Part shown: piece after piece, positions 44,917 to 55,758 of the stretch | Numbering within the stretch: position 1 is the stretch's first letter | Layout of the letters: every line of letters starts with the position of its first letter | Source: Amoebophrya sp. A120 | Taxonomy: Eukaryota > Sar > Dinophyceae > Syndiniales > Amoebophryaceae | Reading direction: 5' to 3' | Length of the DNA: 64,000 nt | Assembly (NCBI GenBank): GCA_905178155.1 | Contig: CAJINV010000014.1 | Coordinates: 1,815,984 to 1,879,983 of the forward strand | Made by a program: the position numbers and the translations under genes | The notes under the pieces: generated by a model | Database searches by the model: none | What the model saw: only the letters and a program-made list of their open reading frames with translations | What the model was told of the DNA's origin: nothing

Positions 44917-45637
44917 TCTGCCTTTATCTCCCAGCCGGCAAGAACAGCAGCAGCAATGACGAACCTTACGGGTCTAACATCTTTGGTGAAAAGCAGAACG
45001 CCTGCCAAAGACCTGTACAGCCTGTGGCAGGGCAGGTTTGTTCTGCGTCTCGTCGTCTACTAAGTTGTGCTTTTCTATCTTATTTCATCAAGCTCATGAA
45101 ACGGACACAGTTGGAAGTGGTACTAAAGGTAAAGGAGCAATTCCAAGATCCGCAAGAATGCACAATACTCCTTCAGTCCGCTCTTCACTCCATGAAAAAG
45201 ACAAAGTCACTCTCAGTTAGTATACAGCTACAGTAGGCCGATCCAGAATAAAAAAGAAGCTATGTTGCCCCCCAAGCCCGAAATTGAATTCCGCGGCAAA
45301 AAACACTTTAGCTTTAACGGCATCGACGCCGGTAGTATATCTGTCTTCGTAAGATGAAAAGCATACGGAGTGAACACGTACTACGTCACCACTGCAATTC
45401 GAATATCTATGGTGCCTCGTATACTGGCAATTGATCAGATCTTGATCCTCGTACGCAATCACGTTCGCATCAATTCGTCAAGTTGCATGAAAACTGTACG
45501 CATCTTCATTTTTTTTGCGCCATTCATCTCTGATTCAGTGCAGAGCAGACTTTGTTTGTAAATAGTAGTGTCCGTCTACTCTGGTGGTGCATCTATGATG
45601 TACGCAACCCGCGTTGTAGTTTCTTGCGGTACGCAGC
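44917..45637. other. Intergenic
   Basis: Between the glycosyltransferase 5' end and the ESF1 3' end. No supported gene. Confidence 0.5.
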
Positions 45638-48600
45638 TCACCCTCGCTTTTGCTTCTTGCTGAAGAGTTGAAACTTGTTCTTTTTTTCACCTCCCTTCTC
45701 ACCAACAGCTTCCTCGCCGCGCTGCCGCTTTTTGCTGGCTGTAGTTATGGCACCAGATGACGACGGAGTTGATTCCTGAGTTGCAGCAGCTGCATTCGGG
45801 TTGTTTGCAGATTGTGGCTTGCTGGAAGTAGTAGAGACTGAAGCTCCGCTTGCCGCGTTCTTTTTCCCACGGTTACCGCTCTTTGCCGCAACTTTCCGTT
45901 TCTCCACTAGCACCGCGCGCATGGTCTTCGTGTCATTGAATTCCGGTCTAGTGGGGTCGATGCCGAATTCCGGGTCGTTGAACAATTTTGCAAACCGGTC
46001 GTCCGAAGCGAGCTCTTTGGTCGCTGTGCTGCTTTTGGTAGTTGAGTGCGCTTCTTGTGTAGCATCAACATCGGAAATAAAATCCTCTTCGGACGAATCG
46101 TCGTCATTTTTTCTCTTCTTTCCCTTCTTTTTTGTCTTGCCCTTCATAGCCGTAATACTCTGTTGCTCCAGCTCCTCCTGCATGGCTTTTTTGATCTCCT
46201 CCCGCTTGTCTTTGATCTCCAGCTTCTTTTCCCGCCGTTTTTCCTTCTTTTTCTCCTGGAACTTCTGCCACGGGGTCAGCTTGGAGGCCTGTTCAAGCTT
46301 CAGACTTTGCATATTCTGCAGATTTTTCTTCCCGCCCGCGTTTTTCTTCAGTTGCTCGTCGACCTTCTCCTGGACTTTCTTCGCAACCGCCTCGGTTTCG
46401 GTGTTGAACGTCATCTCCATTGCGCCCATAGTTTCATTATGGATTGCAAAAATGTCTGGGTCTGGAAAGTTGGAACTTGTGATGCTGCATTTGGATTCTA
46501 AAAAAATCTGTATTGCATGAGCAGCAAAGAGAGTCCAAGACCAAGTCTTGCTACAGAGAAAGAGCATTTTTCATGCGGTATAGGCATCAGGAAGCCCTCG
46601 CAAAATCTGTGATGCTAGGGCATGCAGCATCACAGACATCAGGAGTCATGTTGGAAGGCTAAGGGCAGGGCGTCCCATTCGTTTATAAACTTAAAACGGT
46701 AGCCACCTACCCAGCAAACTCTGAGTGGAATAAGCATGACTCTGAGTGGACATCAGGAGTCATGCAAAATGTGCATGACAAACCTTGGATCCTTCCAGAC
46801 CCAGACATTTTTGCAGTTGATATTCATTCTCTGCGTCGCTGGCCGCGACCGAGAAATCGGATGGGATGTCGTCATCTTCTTCTTCCTCCTCTTCCTCCTC
46901 CAGCACTGGAAGATCTTCCTCTTCAGCACTTATCATTTTGTCAGCAGCTGCTGTGTCGGGAAGATCTATTTCGGAGGAACCCTCCTCTTCCTCCAGTTCT
47001 GAGCCGTTGTTTTCAGAAGAGTCATTTTCTGGGCTACTGTCAGCAGCATCCTCCTCCTCCGCGTTCTTCAACAAACCTCCCAGCAACAGCTTCCGCTTCT
47101 CTTCGACCTCCTTACTGAGCTTCTTCTTCTTCTGAGCACCGGCGTTTCCGTTTTTCTCGCCGCGAGAAGAAGTAGAGATCCCGACCGCACTATCGTGCTC
47201 GTTCTGTTCATCTTCATCAAGATGACCACCTTCGTAGTTTTCATCCTCCTCCGAATCGCTGTCCGCGAGATAGGTTTGCAAGTCGTTCAGCGCCATCTCC
47301 TTTTTCGAAAATTTCTTCATCAGGTCTTTTTTCCGCCGCGCGGGCTGCTCGTCCCAGTTGCACTGCGCCTTCGTGTGCGCCAAGCCCGCGCGGAGCGACT
47401 GGTTTTCGGTCAGGTGGGCGGTGTTGTGGGAGCTTTTGTGCAGCGTTTCCTCAAACGCCTTGCTGGTGCACTCGTCCACAACGGGCCGGTCGATTTCCCC
47501 CATCTCGTCCGGGACTTGCCGCACGTCCAACGGCCGCCCGTTGCACAAAGAGTCGATTTGGTGCCCGTCCAGCTCCTCGTACAGTTTCCCGCAGGTTTCC
47601 TTGCTGTCCAGCTGGATCACGGCGAAGAAGTACTGCAGTTTGCGCAGGTTGTATATGACAGCGCACAACTACAACTTCCCCGCCCCCTCATTTGTTTAAT
47701 AGCATGAACGGCAATACAAGTGTCAGCAAGAGTGCAGGTTTTGCACGACAAATTTGCACGACAGGAGTGTAGTGCTATTTGGGCTCCTGCCAGAAGGTGT
47801 CATGCGAAAAGTGCCGAGAGGCAAAGGGTGGATTTGGTATCTTGCATTAGAAATGAGGGGGACAGGGAATAGTTGTGCACTCTCATATTGTACTTCCGGA
47901 TTTCCTCCTGTTGCTCTTCGTTCTCGGAGGATGAAGAGTCGTTGTCGTCGTTTGTAGCATTAATATCGGGATTTATTTCTTTATCATCTTCGTTCTCCAT
48001 TTCTTCGTCGTCGGAATCTTCAACAGGAGCTCCTGCTCCTTCTTTGGCCTGTTTATTTTTCCCTGTCGTGGCACTACTAGAACTAGTGTTTCTTTTTTTC
48101 TTCATTTCCTGAATCGCGGGCCCGTGCTGCGCCTCGTATTCCAACGCTTTCTCCCCCGTTTCGGACCGGTAGATGCGACAGTAAAGGATTTTGTCATTGT
48201 TTGTCAAGTTACTATTTTCGCCGTCGGCATGATCTGTCTCGCCCTTACTACTCTTTCCTGCATTCAGCAGCTTCTTTCCCACGCGCGTGTTCGCACCGCT
48301 CTGTCCAGTACTAGCATTTCTACTTCCACTGTTGGCGATGAAGGATTTTGCCACCCGAAAAATGTCCTCGGCGGTCACCGTGTCCCAATCCAGGGTCTGG
48401 AAGGCCAGCCGGCTCCCAGTGTCGTGCTCCGTGCGCTCGATTTGCTTGCCGTCGTAGTAGCCGGTGGTTTCCCAAATGGTGTCGTCCGGGTCGTAGCTGT
48501 CTTCTGACTCGTATCCAGGAAAAAACACCCATTCACATCCAATTTGTCATGCAAAACATACGTAAAATTCTGTGTTTGTCATGCAAAAAATGGATGTGGA

Positions 48601-49243
48601 TGGCTTTTTTTTCTGTGGATAACTCGGACCAATCCGTGTCCGAAGAGCCGGCTTCTGATCCGGATTCATCATCTGTTGCAATTTCTTCTGCATCATTTTC
48701 ATTCCCGCCCTCACTGAGCTCCTCAACGGAATCCTCGACATTCTCCTCCTCCTCCTCCTCTTCGTCCGAAGACACTTTCTCGGCTTTGTCTTCTCGTTCG
48801 AGCGCGTAGAACTTCTGCAGCTGGCGGTTGATCGGCTTATTTGAAGATTCCTTCATTTTCATCTTGCCGGCGCCCTGCGAAATAGACGAAGAAACCCCCC
48901 GGGACTTCTTATTTTTCCGGTCTCCTCCATTTACTTCGTTCACGACCTCCTTCTTCAAAGGCCGTCCGCGGCTGTCCACGGCCGCTTTGCCACCACTCCC
49001 ACCCTCGTTGAACTTTTCTTCGGTGAACATCTTGGCAAATCTCTGGTCCACCTTTACCTTCTTCACATCCTGGGGAGCTTGCTTGAACCGGGCCGCATGC
49101 AGGTTGAAGCGGTTGTCGCTGGACGATGAAGATGCAGCTGGCGCATTCTTTCCTCCTGCCACGACAGCTGCGGACGCCGTTTTCGCCACCGAAGCGGTGG
49201 CTTTGCTCATCTTCATCGACTTCTTATTTTTCATGATGGGCAA
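45638..49243 (-). CDS. ESF1: ESF1 homologue, pre-rRNA processing protein, 953 aa
   Basis: ESF1 is a nucleolar protein needed for early 18S rRNA processing. Four exons (49243-48622, 48506-47888, 47648-46823, 46432-45638) total 2862 nt, in frame, after removing three elements. N-terminal KKVKVDQRFAKMFTEEKF and a following RGRP match the family start. LAFQTLDWDTVTAEDIF with YCRIYRSETGEKALEYE corresponds to the family's first RNA-binding-like part. KYNLRKLQYFFAVIQLDSKE matches the conserved central motif, and it is only made when the F3 element at 47654-47887 is removed. The C-terminal DDRFAKLFNDPEFGIDPTRP is the NUC153 motif. Long acidic (EEEEEEEE) and basic (KGKTKKKGKKRKN) runs are typical of nucleolar proteins. 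Confidence 0.92.
46438..46822. mobile_element. F2 introner element with a nested insertion
   Basis: 385 bp, direct repeat TTCAT exact. Removal joins DAENE to TMGAMEMT in frame. Internally it has gained about 114 bp at 46651-46764, bounded by two copies of ACATCAGGAGTCATG (46636-46650, 46750-46764). Other F2 copies have this motif only once. Confidence 0.9.
47654..47887. mobile_element. F3 introner element in a conserved ESF1 motif
   Basis: 234 bp, direct repeat TTGTA exact. Splits KYN/LRKLQYFF, a motif conserved across ESF1 proteins, so exact removal is needed for a normal protein. Confidence 0.95.
48512..48621. mobile_element. F4 introner element
   Basis: 110 bp, direct repeat ACTCG exact. 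Removal joins DTDWSES to EDSYDPDD in frame. Confidence 0.93.
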
Positions 49244-50174
49244 ACGCAGAGCTAGATGTTTTTCGTGTATAGTAATGAAGAAGCCGCTACGGTTGAGCGA
49301 ACGGCGATTTTACAAGAAATCTACGAATAAACTCGAACTCCAACTCGATGAATAAAAAATAGTAGATACTATGATGCAACACGGAACTTAAAAAAACTCA
49401 CCTTCTTCAACACTGGTCAACAAAAAACAACGTCGTCACTGATTTCGCCGATGCCAGCGTAAGAGATCTTCAGGGCCAGCTGATCGCGATCCTGACTTAC
49501 GACAGGAAACCATGATTTCAGATTTTTGTCTTCCTATGTTGATGTCAGATCGTCGTGGAATGAGCCTTGGTTCACGATTCCACTCGTTATGTAGACGTAC
49601 GTTGATGATCATTGACTTCTTTTCTCGATCTTGTTTCTTCTCTTGATTTTCATTTTTCGGTCACAATTTCCTGATCTTCTGACAAATTTTCTGATCTTGC
49701 CGCATCTTGCGTCGTCAATCGTGCCTTCATGAGAACGAGGAGCTCATTTTTTTCTTTCGTCCAAATTGATTAACGAGGGCAGTTACAACTACACCTCCGG
49801 GGGGAAGAAGAAGATCGGGAACACAGAGTTTGATCGACAGACGACATTGAACACCAGCACCAAAATCATACAGAAAAGCTTCTGCATTGCGAGATCGTGC
49901 CACGCTCGCGTTGTAGTGCCGAATCAAAGGGCAACTACTGTCGAAAATACATGCGCGTACAAAATATGTATGTGAAGCGTCGTGGTCAGTCGTTTTACTT
50001 TCAATGCTGAAACGAAAACAATTTATGGTCGCCAGTAAAATTTGTTGCTTCTTCATGCCCATCCGTCCCCATGCAGGAGGTCACGTGCAATAGCAATTTA
50101 CAGGAGTTTCTGCTTTCAAAGAAATGAAGCCAGATAACAACTACGCAGCAGCAACTGCGTTCATCCTTGCCGTG
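49244..50174. other. Intergenic
   Basis: Upstream of ESF1 and downstream of POLR3K. No supported gene; short frames only. Confidence 0.5.
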
Positions 50175-50492
50175 TCAGTCCTCTTTCCAGCAGTGCGCAC
50201 ACTTCTCGCACTTGTAGAATATCGTCATCGGCTCATCCGCACTCCGGGTCTGCATTTGTCGAAAGTAGGCGTAGCCGTGCATGCACACCGGACACTGTGT
50301 CGACATCTTTTCCACGTCTTTCCACGCTTCGGGGCCACCTAGTACGTCGGAGACTTGCTTGTTGACGAACTCCGTTTTTGAGAAGTACTTCTTTCGGTAC
50401 ACAAACTGGTACGGGCATGTTTGGCACACGAGCTTGCTTTTCAGATTGTCCACCAGAAGTAGGGAACTACAGGACGGGCAGAAAGTCGCCAT
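50175..50492 (-). CDS. POLR3K: RNA polymerase III subunit RPC10 (POLR3K/Rpc11), 105 aa
   Basis: The small zinc-ribbon subunit of RNA polymerase III, which acts in RNA cleavage, termination and reinitiation during tRNA and 5S rRNA synthesis. The length of 105 aa is normal for the family. The N-terminal ribbon has CPSC at 5-8 and CQTC at 23-26. The C-terminal TFIIS-like ribbon has CPVC at 67-70 and CEKC at 95-98. The hairpin motif QTRSADEPMT (81-90) contains the acidic pair needed for RNA cleavage. DVLGG at 49-53 is also family-typical. The final ribbon reads CEKCAHCWKED. A single exon with no element, unusual here, perhaps because the target is so short. Confidence 0.96.
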   Translation of the reverse strand: MATFCPSCSSLLLVDNLKSKLVCQTCPYQFVYRKKYFSKTEFVNKQVSDVLGGPEAWKDVEKMSTQCPVCMHGYAYFRQMQTRSADEPMTIFYKCEKCAHCWKED

Positions 50493-51884
50493 GGTTTAGA
50501 AGATTGATGATTGTGGAAAAAAAATACTTGTCTTCAATGTTGCTGCAAATAAGCTAGCTTATTCGTGTAGACAACGTGGCGTGCCAGTCAAAATCAAATC
50601 ACGCATTAGAGTACAGCTCTTGCATACTTGTTTTTTCATCATCTAGGTTGTGCTTCCATATTTGCATCCCTAAGCCGTGGCCTGCAGAAACAGAAAATTT
50701 TCATTTGCCAGGAGAAGGATTGAGGTTGTAACATGAGTTTTATTTTTTCATTTCTTCGCCAATGTCGAATTTCTATTGTGTCGTGATCCCAGTCTTGATC
50801 CGGTCTGCTCTACCGTGAGTGTACGATTTTCCTTTCCGCCAGACACAAGTAGGATCCTTTCTACTCCTCCTCCAGTAGGATCCTCCGCGTTATTTGCAGT
50901 TCGGTCTCTAAATCAAACGTGGATCGCAAAAAAATCAAGGTCGTGAGAAAGATCTTGTGCAGCTCGTCTCCTTGTTGTGACCTTACAAAGTGGACGATAG
51001 AACGATGAACGATATCAAGATCCTGTCGTTGAGTCGCGATGTCGGTGTGATCATGTTGGAAATAACAAGCGGTCCTGAAAAGACCTCAACACCGGCTTGC
51101 TGTCTTTTTCAGCAAGAACTACATTCTGACCAGTAACAGGATCATCATCATCATCATGATCCCGAAGTCGTAAAATGACTGCCCACCCCTGCGCCTGGAG
51201 AAGTGGTCTTCCGCGCACTATAATTCAATCTTCTGAAGAGACGTAGGGCAATTTGCGATCAGTCGCGGAACAACTTCTAAACTAGTACTTCCTTCCATCC
51301 GCCTACTCCTCAAGGTAGCGCTTCTGCGGGCATCAAGCCGAGCTAATTGAAGTCCGATAATTTTTCGTCGTGGTCCATCATACAAGGTAGTGGTAGATCG
51401 GCAGGAACAAGTACACTTAGAAACGAAACCGGAATGACATAATTTTAGACCTGCTAAAACGAAGCACGTGCAGGATCGCTAACAGTTACTATGGCATTGC
51501 TTTCACGCGTCACTACTTTTTGTTTTATTCTCTAGTGCTGATGCGACTTCTTTGAGTGTGGCCATTTTCTTCACCCCAGCTTCAACTTTTATCTTGTTCC
51601 CCATCGTTTTTGAACTTGACTTAGCCGAAGATCCTGGATCCGAATCGGTCCCGCATTTGGCAGTGGTGCGCGATGTGGCGGTTTTCCAAGAAAGCCTGCG
51701 TCTTCGACACACCTGCATAATTGATGCATCTACAGATTTTTTTTTTTAGTCGTACTTGCTTTGTCTTGGTTGCGCAGCTTGCTTCTCTTCTTCACATCCT
51801 TAAAGTTAAATCGCAGGAGCTGGAGCAAGATGCTAGTGCATGACAAGATCACGAACATGAATTATAGTGGTCCAGCCTCCAGCA
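50493..51884. other. Intergenic, 1.4 kb
   Basis: No convincing gene. A 71-codon minus-strand frame at 51503-51718 (ending MGNKIKVEAGVKKMATLKEV then ASALENKTKSSDA) is protein-like near its end but has no other support. Confidence 0.45.
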
Positions 51885-52816
51885 TCAAAAAATAAATGTA
51901 CTCGTCGCTGCTGTCGGCAGCGGGGGTTCGCCGGGGCCGCCGATCGGTGGTAGCTCGGCCCGCTCCGGGTACCGCACCAACCACGGCGGGGGGAGGTCTT
52001 GGGCTATTAAGGGAAGGAAGTTAGCGTGCAGCAATGATAAATTCTATACGAGTCAGAGTTCCCTCCACCAAATCCAAAAATATACATTCCCGCACCAGTT
52101 GTGCCATGAAATAACATGATCATCTTCCGAGTTGGAGTTCTAGATCATAATCTTCCGAATAGAACGGAAGCAAAAAAGTTGAAGAAGGTGTAGATCAAGT
52201 ACTCACCTGTTTCATCATCATAGTCTTTCGCGAAGGGCGGTCGCAACTGGCAGCCGCCGAGATTCTTCACCCGCGCTTTGTAGGCGATGTAACGGCCCTC
52301 GTGGTACACGGGGTTCGTTTCTGCTTCCACAAAACTCATCGACTCGGGTTGGTGCTGCTGTAGTTCCGGGTCTTGCTGTAATTCGCTCACCATCTGCTGC
52401 TGGGCCTGCGCTTCCGCCGTGGCGAGTAGCTGTTGGTCCGCCGCACTTCTGGCTGACGCAGGTAGCACCTCTGCCTGCCCCTGCACGACTTCGGCTGGAC
52501 TTTTACCCCTGGCAGACCCTCCGGCGGAACCCGGAGCGAGGGCCTGCTCACTCCGGGCAGAGCCGGGTGCAGCTGGTGGAAGCCCCGGGTGCAGGTTCTG
52601 GGTCAGAACGACGGGAGCAGCTGGCCCTGGAGCGGCCCCGGAGGCCGGAGCCGGGTTCAGTGCATTTTGCGCAACTACACCCGGCGGCGCACCCGCTCCC
52701 CCGGCGGAGCTGAGGCCGCTACGACTGGGCGGCTTCGTTGCGAACGGAATGGAGCTACAGGTGGAGGGAGGCCGCTCCGAAAAAGTAACCGTGTTCGTCT
52801 TGGTCGTGTCGGGCAT
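51885..52816 (-). CDS. Pro/Ala-rich hypothetical protein with a canonical intron
   Basis: Not recognised. Exon 1 (52816-52207) starts MPDTTKTNTVTFSERPPSTC. It runs through a long Ala/Pro/Gly/Ser-rich and then Gln-rich stretch to an ordered end (FVEAETNPVYHEGRYIAYKA, RVKNLGGCQLRPPFAKDYDD, ET). Exon 2 (52003-51885) continues AQDLPPPWLVRYPERAELPP, IGGPGEPPLPTAATSTFIF, stop. The two are joined by a normal GTGAGT...TAG intron with consistent phase. The conserved-looking part is at the exon junction. No signal peptide or membrane helix. Confidence 0.7.
52004..52206 (-). other. Canonical GT-AG spliceosomal intron
   Basis: 203 bp. Donor CAG/GTGAGT at 52206 and acceptor TTAATAG/CCC at 52004. It has no terminal inverted repeats or flanking direct repeats. 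Reading through it gives a hydrophobic peptide and a stop; splicing gives a Pro-rich continuation in the same style as exon 1. Confidence 0.8.
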
Positions 52817-53683
52817 CGTGATTGTACTGGGGTTCTTGATCTATAATTGACTGTGATCGACTATTTAGTCGTGAAGGGGGAGACAAGTTGTTCCCCGTTT
52901 CAAAAAATTCGTACTTCTATACCCTATTCATTTTGATCTGTGACGATTTCAAGATCTGTCATCTCGTTCTTGGCATTCATGTTTCCAAAATGAGATAGAG
53001 AGGACAGTGTTATCAAAAAATACAACTGTTGCTGACTGTTAGTGAATCGCGGCCATAGCTTGAGGCAAATCAACGCGAAACAAAACTACGGAGTCAGCAA
53101 ATCATTTTTGTAGGACCCGCCTTTACTCGGTAGCCAGGAAACTTTATGGCATGTACCAAGTCAGGAAGCGGCAAGGAAGTTGCCGCTTGAGGTCCGGAAG
53201 TCGCTAGCTAGAAAAGAGCCGCGCTGCCTTTGAGGTACATTGGGACGAAGGTCGTGTATAATTCTAGTCATACTACAATAGATGGTTCTACTCTCGACGA
53301 TATTCACCCCTCTCTAAAGGTTCGCTCCATCTCGAATTTTCAGCTTTTCGGGGTCGGGCGGGAGATTTTGCTTGCATACTTATATCAAATCGAAATTTGG
53401 CCGAACGACTACCCTTCTCGACTGCGATTGAAGACGATTTGAAGCTTCTAGTAGTCGGAACACCTTATAGGTACCTTTTCTGGCATGACCGAAGAGCATT
53501 CCGCAACTCCATTTGCGTAGCTCGGTCGTCTAAAAATATGCGGCATCGCCAAAAGAAATAAAACAGGATGCGCTACAGCATGATTTTGTGAATCCAGTAA
53601 GAGGTCACTCAAACGAATATCACGACCCGTCAATGTCAAACGGAAAGAAGATCTTTGACAGTCAATAAATCTTCCCATACAAA
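52817..53683. other. Intergenic
   Basis: No supported gene. A plus-strand frame at 53230-53442 has no supporting feature. Confidence 0.5.
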
Positions 53684-55758
53684 TCATTCCCTCGCAGCAT
53701 CGGCGTGGAGGAGCAGCTATCAAATGTAAAAATGTCTGGGTCTGGAATGTTGCCGGGTTTGTCATGCATATTTTGCATGACCCAGGATGTCTGTAATGCA
53801 CGACCTAGCATCACAGATTTTTCGAGGGCTTCCTGATGCCTACTCCGCATGACAAATGCCCTCCCCGCGTCGCATAAGCTAGACTTATCTTGCTTGTCAT
53901 GCAATACAGATTTTTTTAGAGTCTAAACTTAGCATCACAAGTTCCAATTTTCCAGACCCAGACATATTTGCATTTCATAGCAGCAGGCACTTCGCAATTT
54001 TCTCCACTGCGTCGTCCAAAGACTCAAACTATCCTGTGCAAAAGTATCGCACTCGTACTAATCGCATTCATGCATTACAAATTATTTTCCCAAGTCAAAT
54101 CCGCATGACAAATTTTATTTCTCATACTGAGCTAATTTGTAATGCAATTAGTACTAATACGATCCTTTTCCACTGCATACAAACTCCGCCAAGTGTTTCC
54201 CAGCCACGTCTTTCAAAGGCTGTGCGGTATGGGCCACGTACTCGTTATCTGGCTGCAGGAAAATCTGCTCGCAGGCACAGGTGAGTGACAACAGCGTCCG
54301 ACCGACGGCCACGGCGTACACGTATTGCAGACACTCCTTGGGAAACTGCGTCGTTCCCTGGTGGAAGTACCCGTAGCAAATGTTGGCGATGATTTCCGCA
54401 ATGGATAGGGTTTCTTGGTACATGCAGGCATAGGCCGCAGTGATCCCGATGTCGTAGAGACAGTAGTCGAAGCAGCTGTCGCCGAAATCTAGCACCGCGC
54501 CGTACTCAAAGCACTTCGTGTGCAAATCGATGGCGCGGAACAAAATGTTCGTGTCGTTCAAGTCTGTGTGGACCCACTGCTTGCGAAAAAAGCGGCTGAG
54601 GAACTGTACTTCTTTCGTTCTCCCGTGCGTGTTGTCCTGCTCGCAGTCGGGGTCTACAACTCCATTATGCTGCTTGTCATAAAGCGAAGAACTCGCTCTT
54701 CCCAATTCCTTTTCCACTTTCTCCGGCGTTAAGGGCAAAACGTTCGCAACTCGCTCGGCCAAGAGTTTTTGCAGTTTCTTCCTCTCAGGCTCATCATTTC
54801 CCAGAAATTTCTCGATTTTGTCCGCCACAACCTCGGGAATTGTGCTCGTCGACCACTTATGAAATGCAAAAGCATCGCACTCGTAAAAATCGCATTACAA
54901 ATTTCCTCAGCAGTTAGAAATAGAACTTGCAATGCGGATTTATCTTAATGAAAAGCTTTGTAGTGCATGACTGCAATCGCTACGAATGCGATACTTTTGC
55001 AATGCATACCACTCCCAGGTGAAAGTTGCGGTTTTCAAACGCCACGGGTGTCGTTCATCTGCACCCCCGCAAAAATCCTCCATGGCGTCGTGGACTTCGG
55101 CGGTTATTTCGCCCAAATGCTGGAAAAATTCTCGCGGCTTCTGCACGTACTCGGCAGTAGCGTCATCCCTCTCCGGAAAGAGCTTAGAATCGTCGATGAA
55201 AGTGATCACGTGCACCAAACAGTTGTCCTCCTCAATGTGGTGAAGATAGGAGGGTATTGCAGTTATTTCTCTCGTAGTACAATCCGGATTTGTTGCTGTG
55301 CTAGTACCTCCATCCTCAGGCGCGGTATGAGCTTCTACCTGAACAGGGATCGGAACCGGACAGGGCACACCTTTTGCTTTCAGATGCAGCATTGCCTCCA
55401 CCTGCAGTTGCACGTGGTCGGCGCTCACATATTTGCTGTTTTGCGCTTTCACAACGTACGACTTGTCCTCGTGGAGACTACTTTTCTTCAAAAACACTCG
55501 GTAGTTGTGGTCGTCGTAGCTCGGAAGCTCGGTAGTTTTGGTCAAGTCCAGCTCCCCCTCGAAGCTGAAAACTTCTGCGACCTTCTCCAAATTCAGCCGG
55601 AAATTCCGCCTCGGGTTGCCGGATATTGCTGGCTCCTGCGGCGCTTGTTGCGTACTATCAGCATGGTCGGTGGGCAGATTATGTGCAGAAGCAGCTCCCG
55701 ACCCGCCTTGCTGCGGCTGCTCGGGCGGAGAGGTGCTAGCTGTGCTTGTTGCAACCAT
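53684..55758 (-). CDS. Hydroxylysine-kinase-like phosphotransferase (APH family), 498 aa
   Basis: Kinase of the aminoglycoside/choline phosphotransferase fold, closest in pattern to 5-hydroxylysine kinase (HYKK/AGPHD1), which phosphorylates hydroxylysine with GTP. Start MVATSTASTSPPEQPQQ. The N-lobe has DKSYVVKAQNSKYVSADHVQ, with the ATP-site Lys, and VEAMLHLKAKGVPCPVPI. The catalytic loop is HTDLNDTNILF at about residue 345. The metal-binding motif is VLDFGDSCFDYCLYDIGI at about residue 370. The spacing is normal for the family. Four exons (55758-55009, 54852-54180, 54024-53980, 53712-53684) total 1497 nt in frame. The last two are only 45 and 29 bases and code LLLLHADAARE at the end. The low-complexity N-terminal 50 residues are extra. 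Confidence 0.85.
53718..53979. mobile_element. F2 introner element
   Basis: 262 bp, TGTCTGGGTCTGGAATG near the left and inverse at right, direct repeat GCAGC exact. Confidence 0.93.
54030..54179. mobile_element. F1 introner element, opposite orientation
   Basis: 150 bp, TATCCTGTGCAAAAG at left, direct repeat CAAAC exact. Removal joins LAEFE to SLDDAVEK in frame. Confidence 0.93.
54858..55008. mobile_element. F1 introner element, both ends alike
   Basis: 151 bp, direct repeat CCACT exact. Both ends have the ATGC-type terminus and neither has CCTGTGC, unlike other F1 copies. Removal joins FTWEW to STSTIPEV in frame. Confidence 0.92.

Noticed and set aside
12953-55008. A recurring short peptide (ILCKSIVLVLQSCITN and variants) at the ends of many frames
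   Set aside because: It is the translation of F1 element ends, not a protein family. The frames run into introns.
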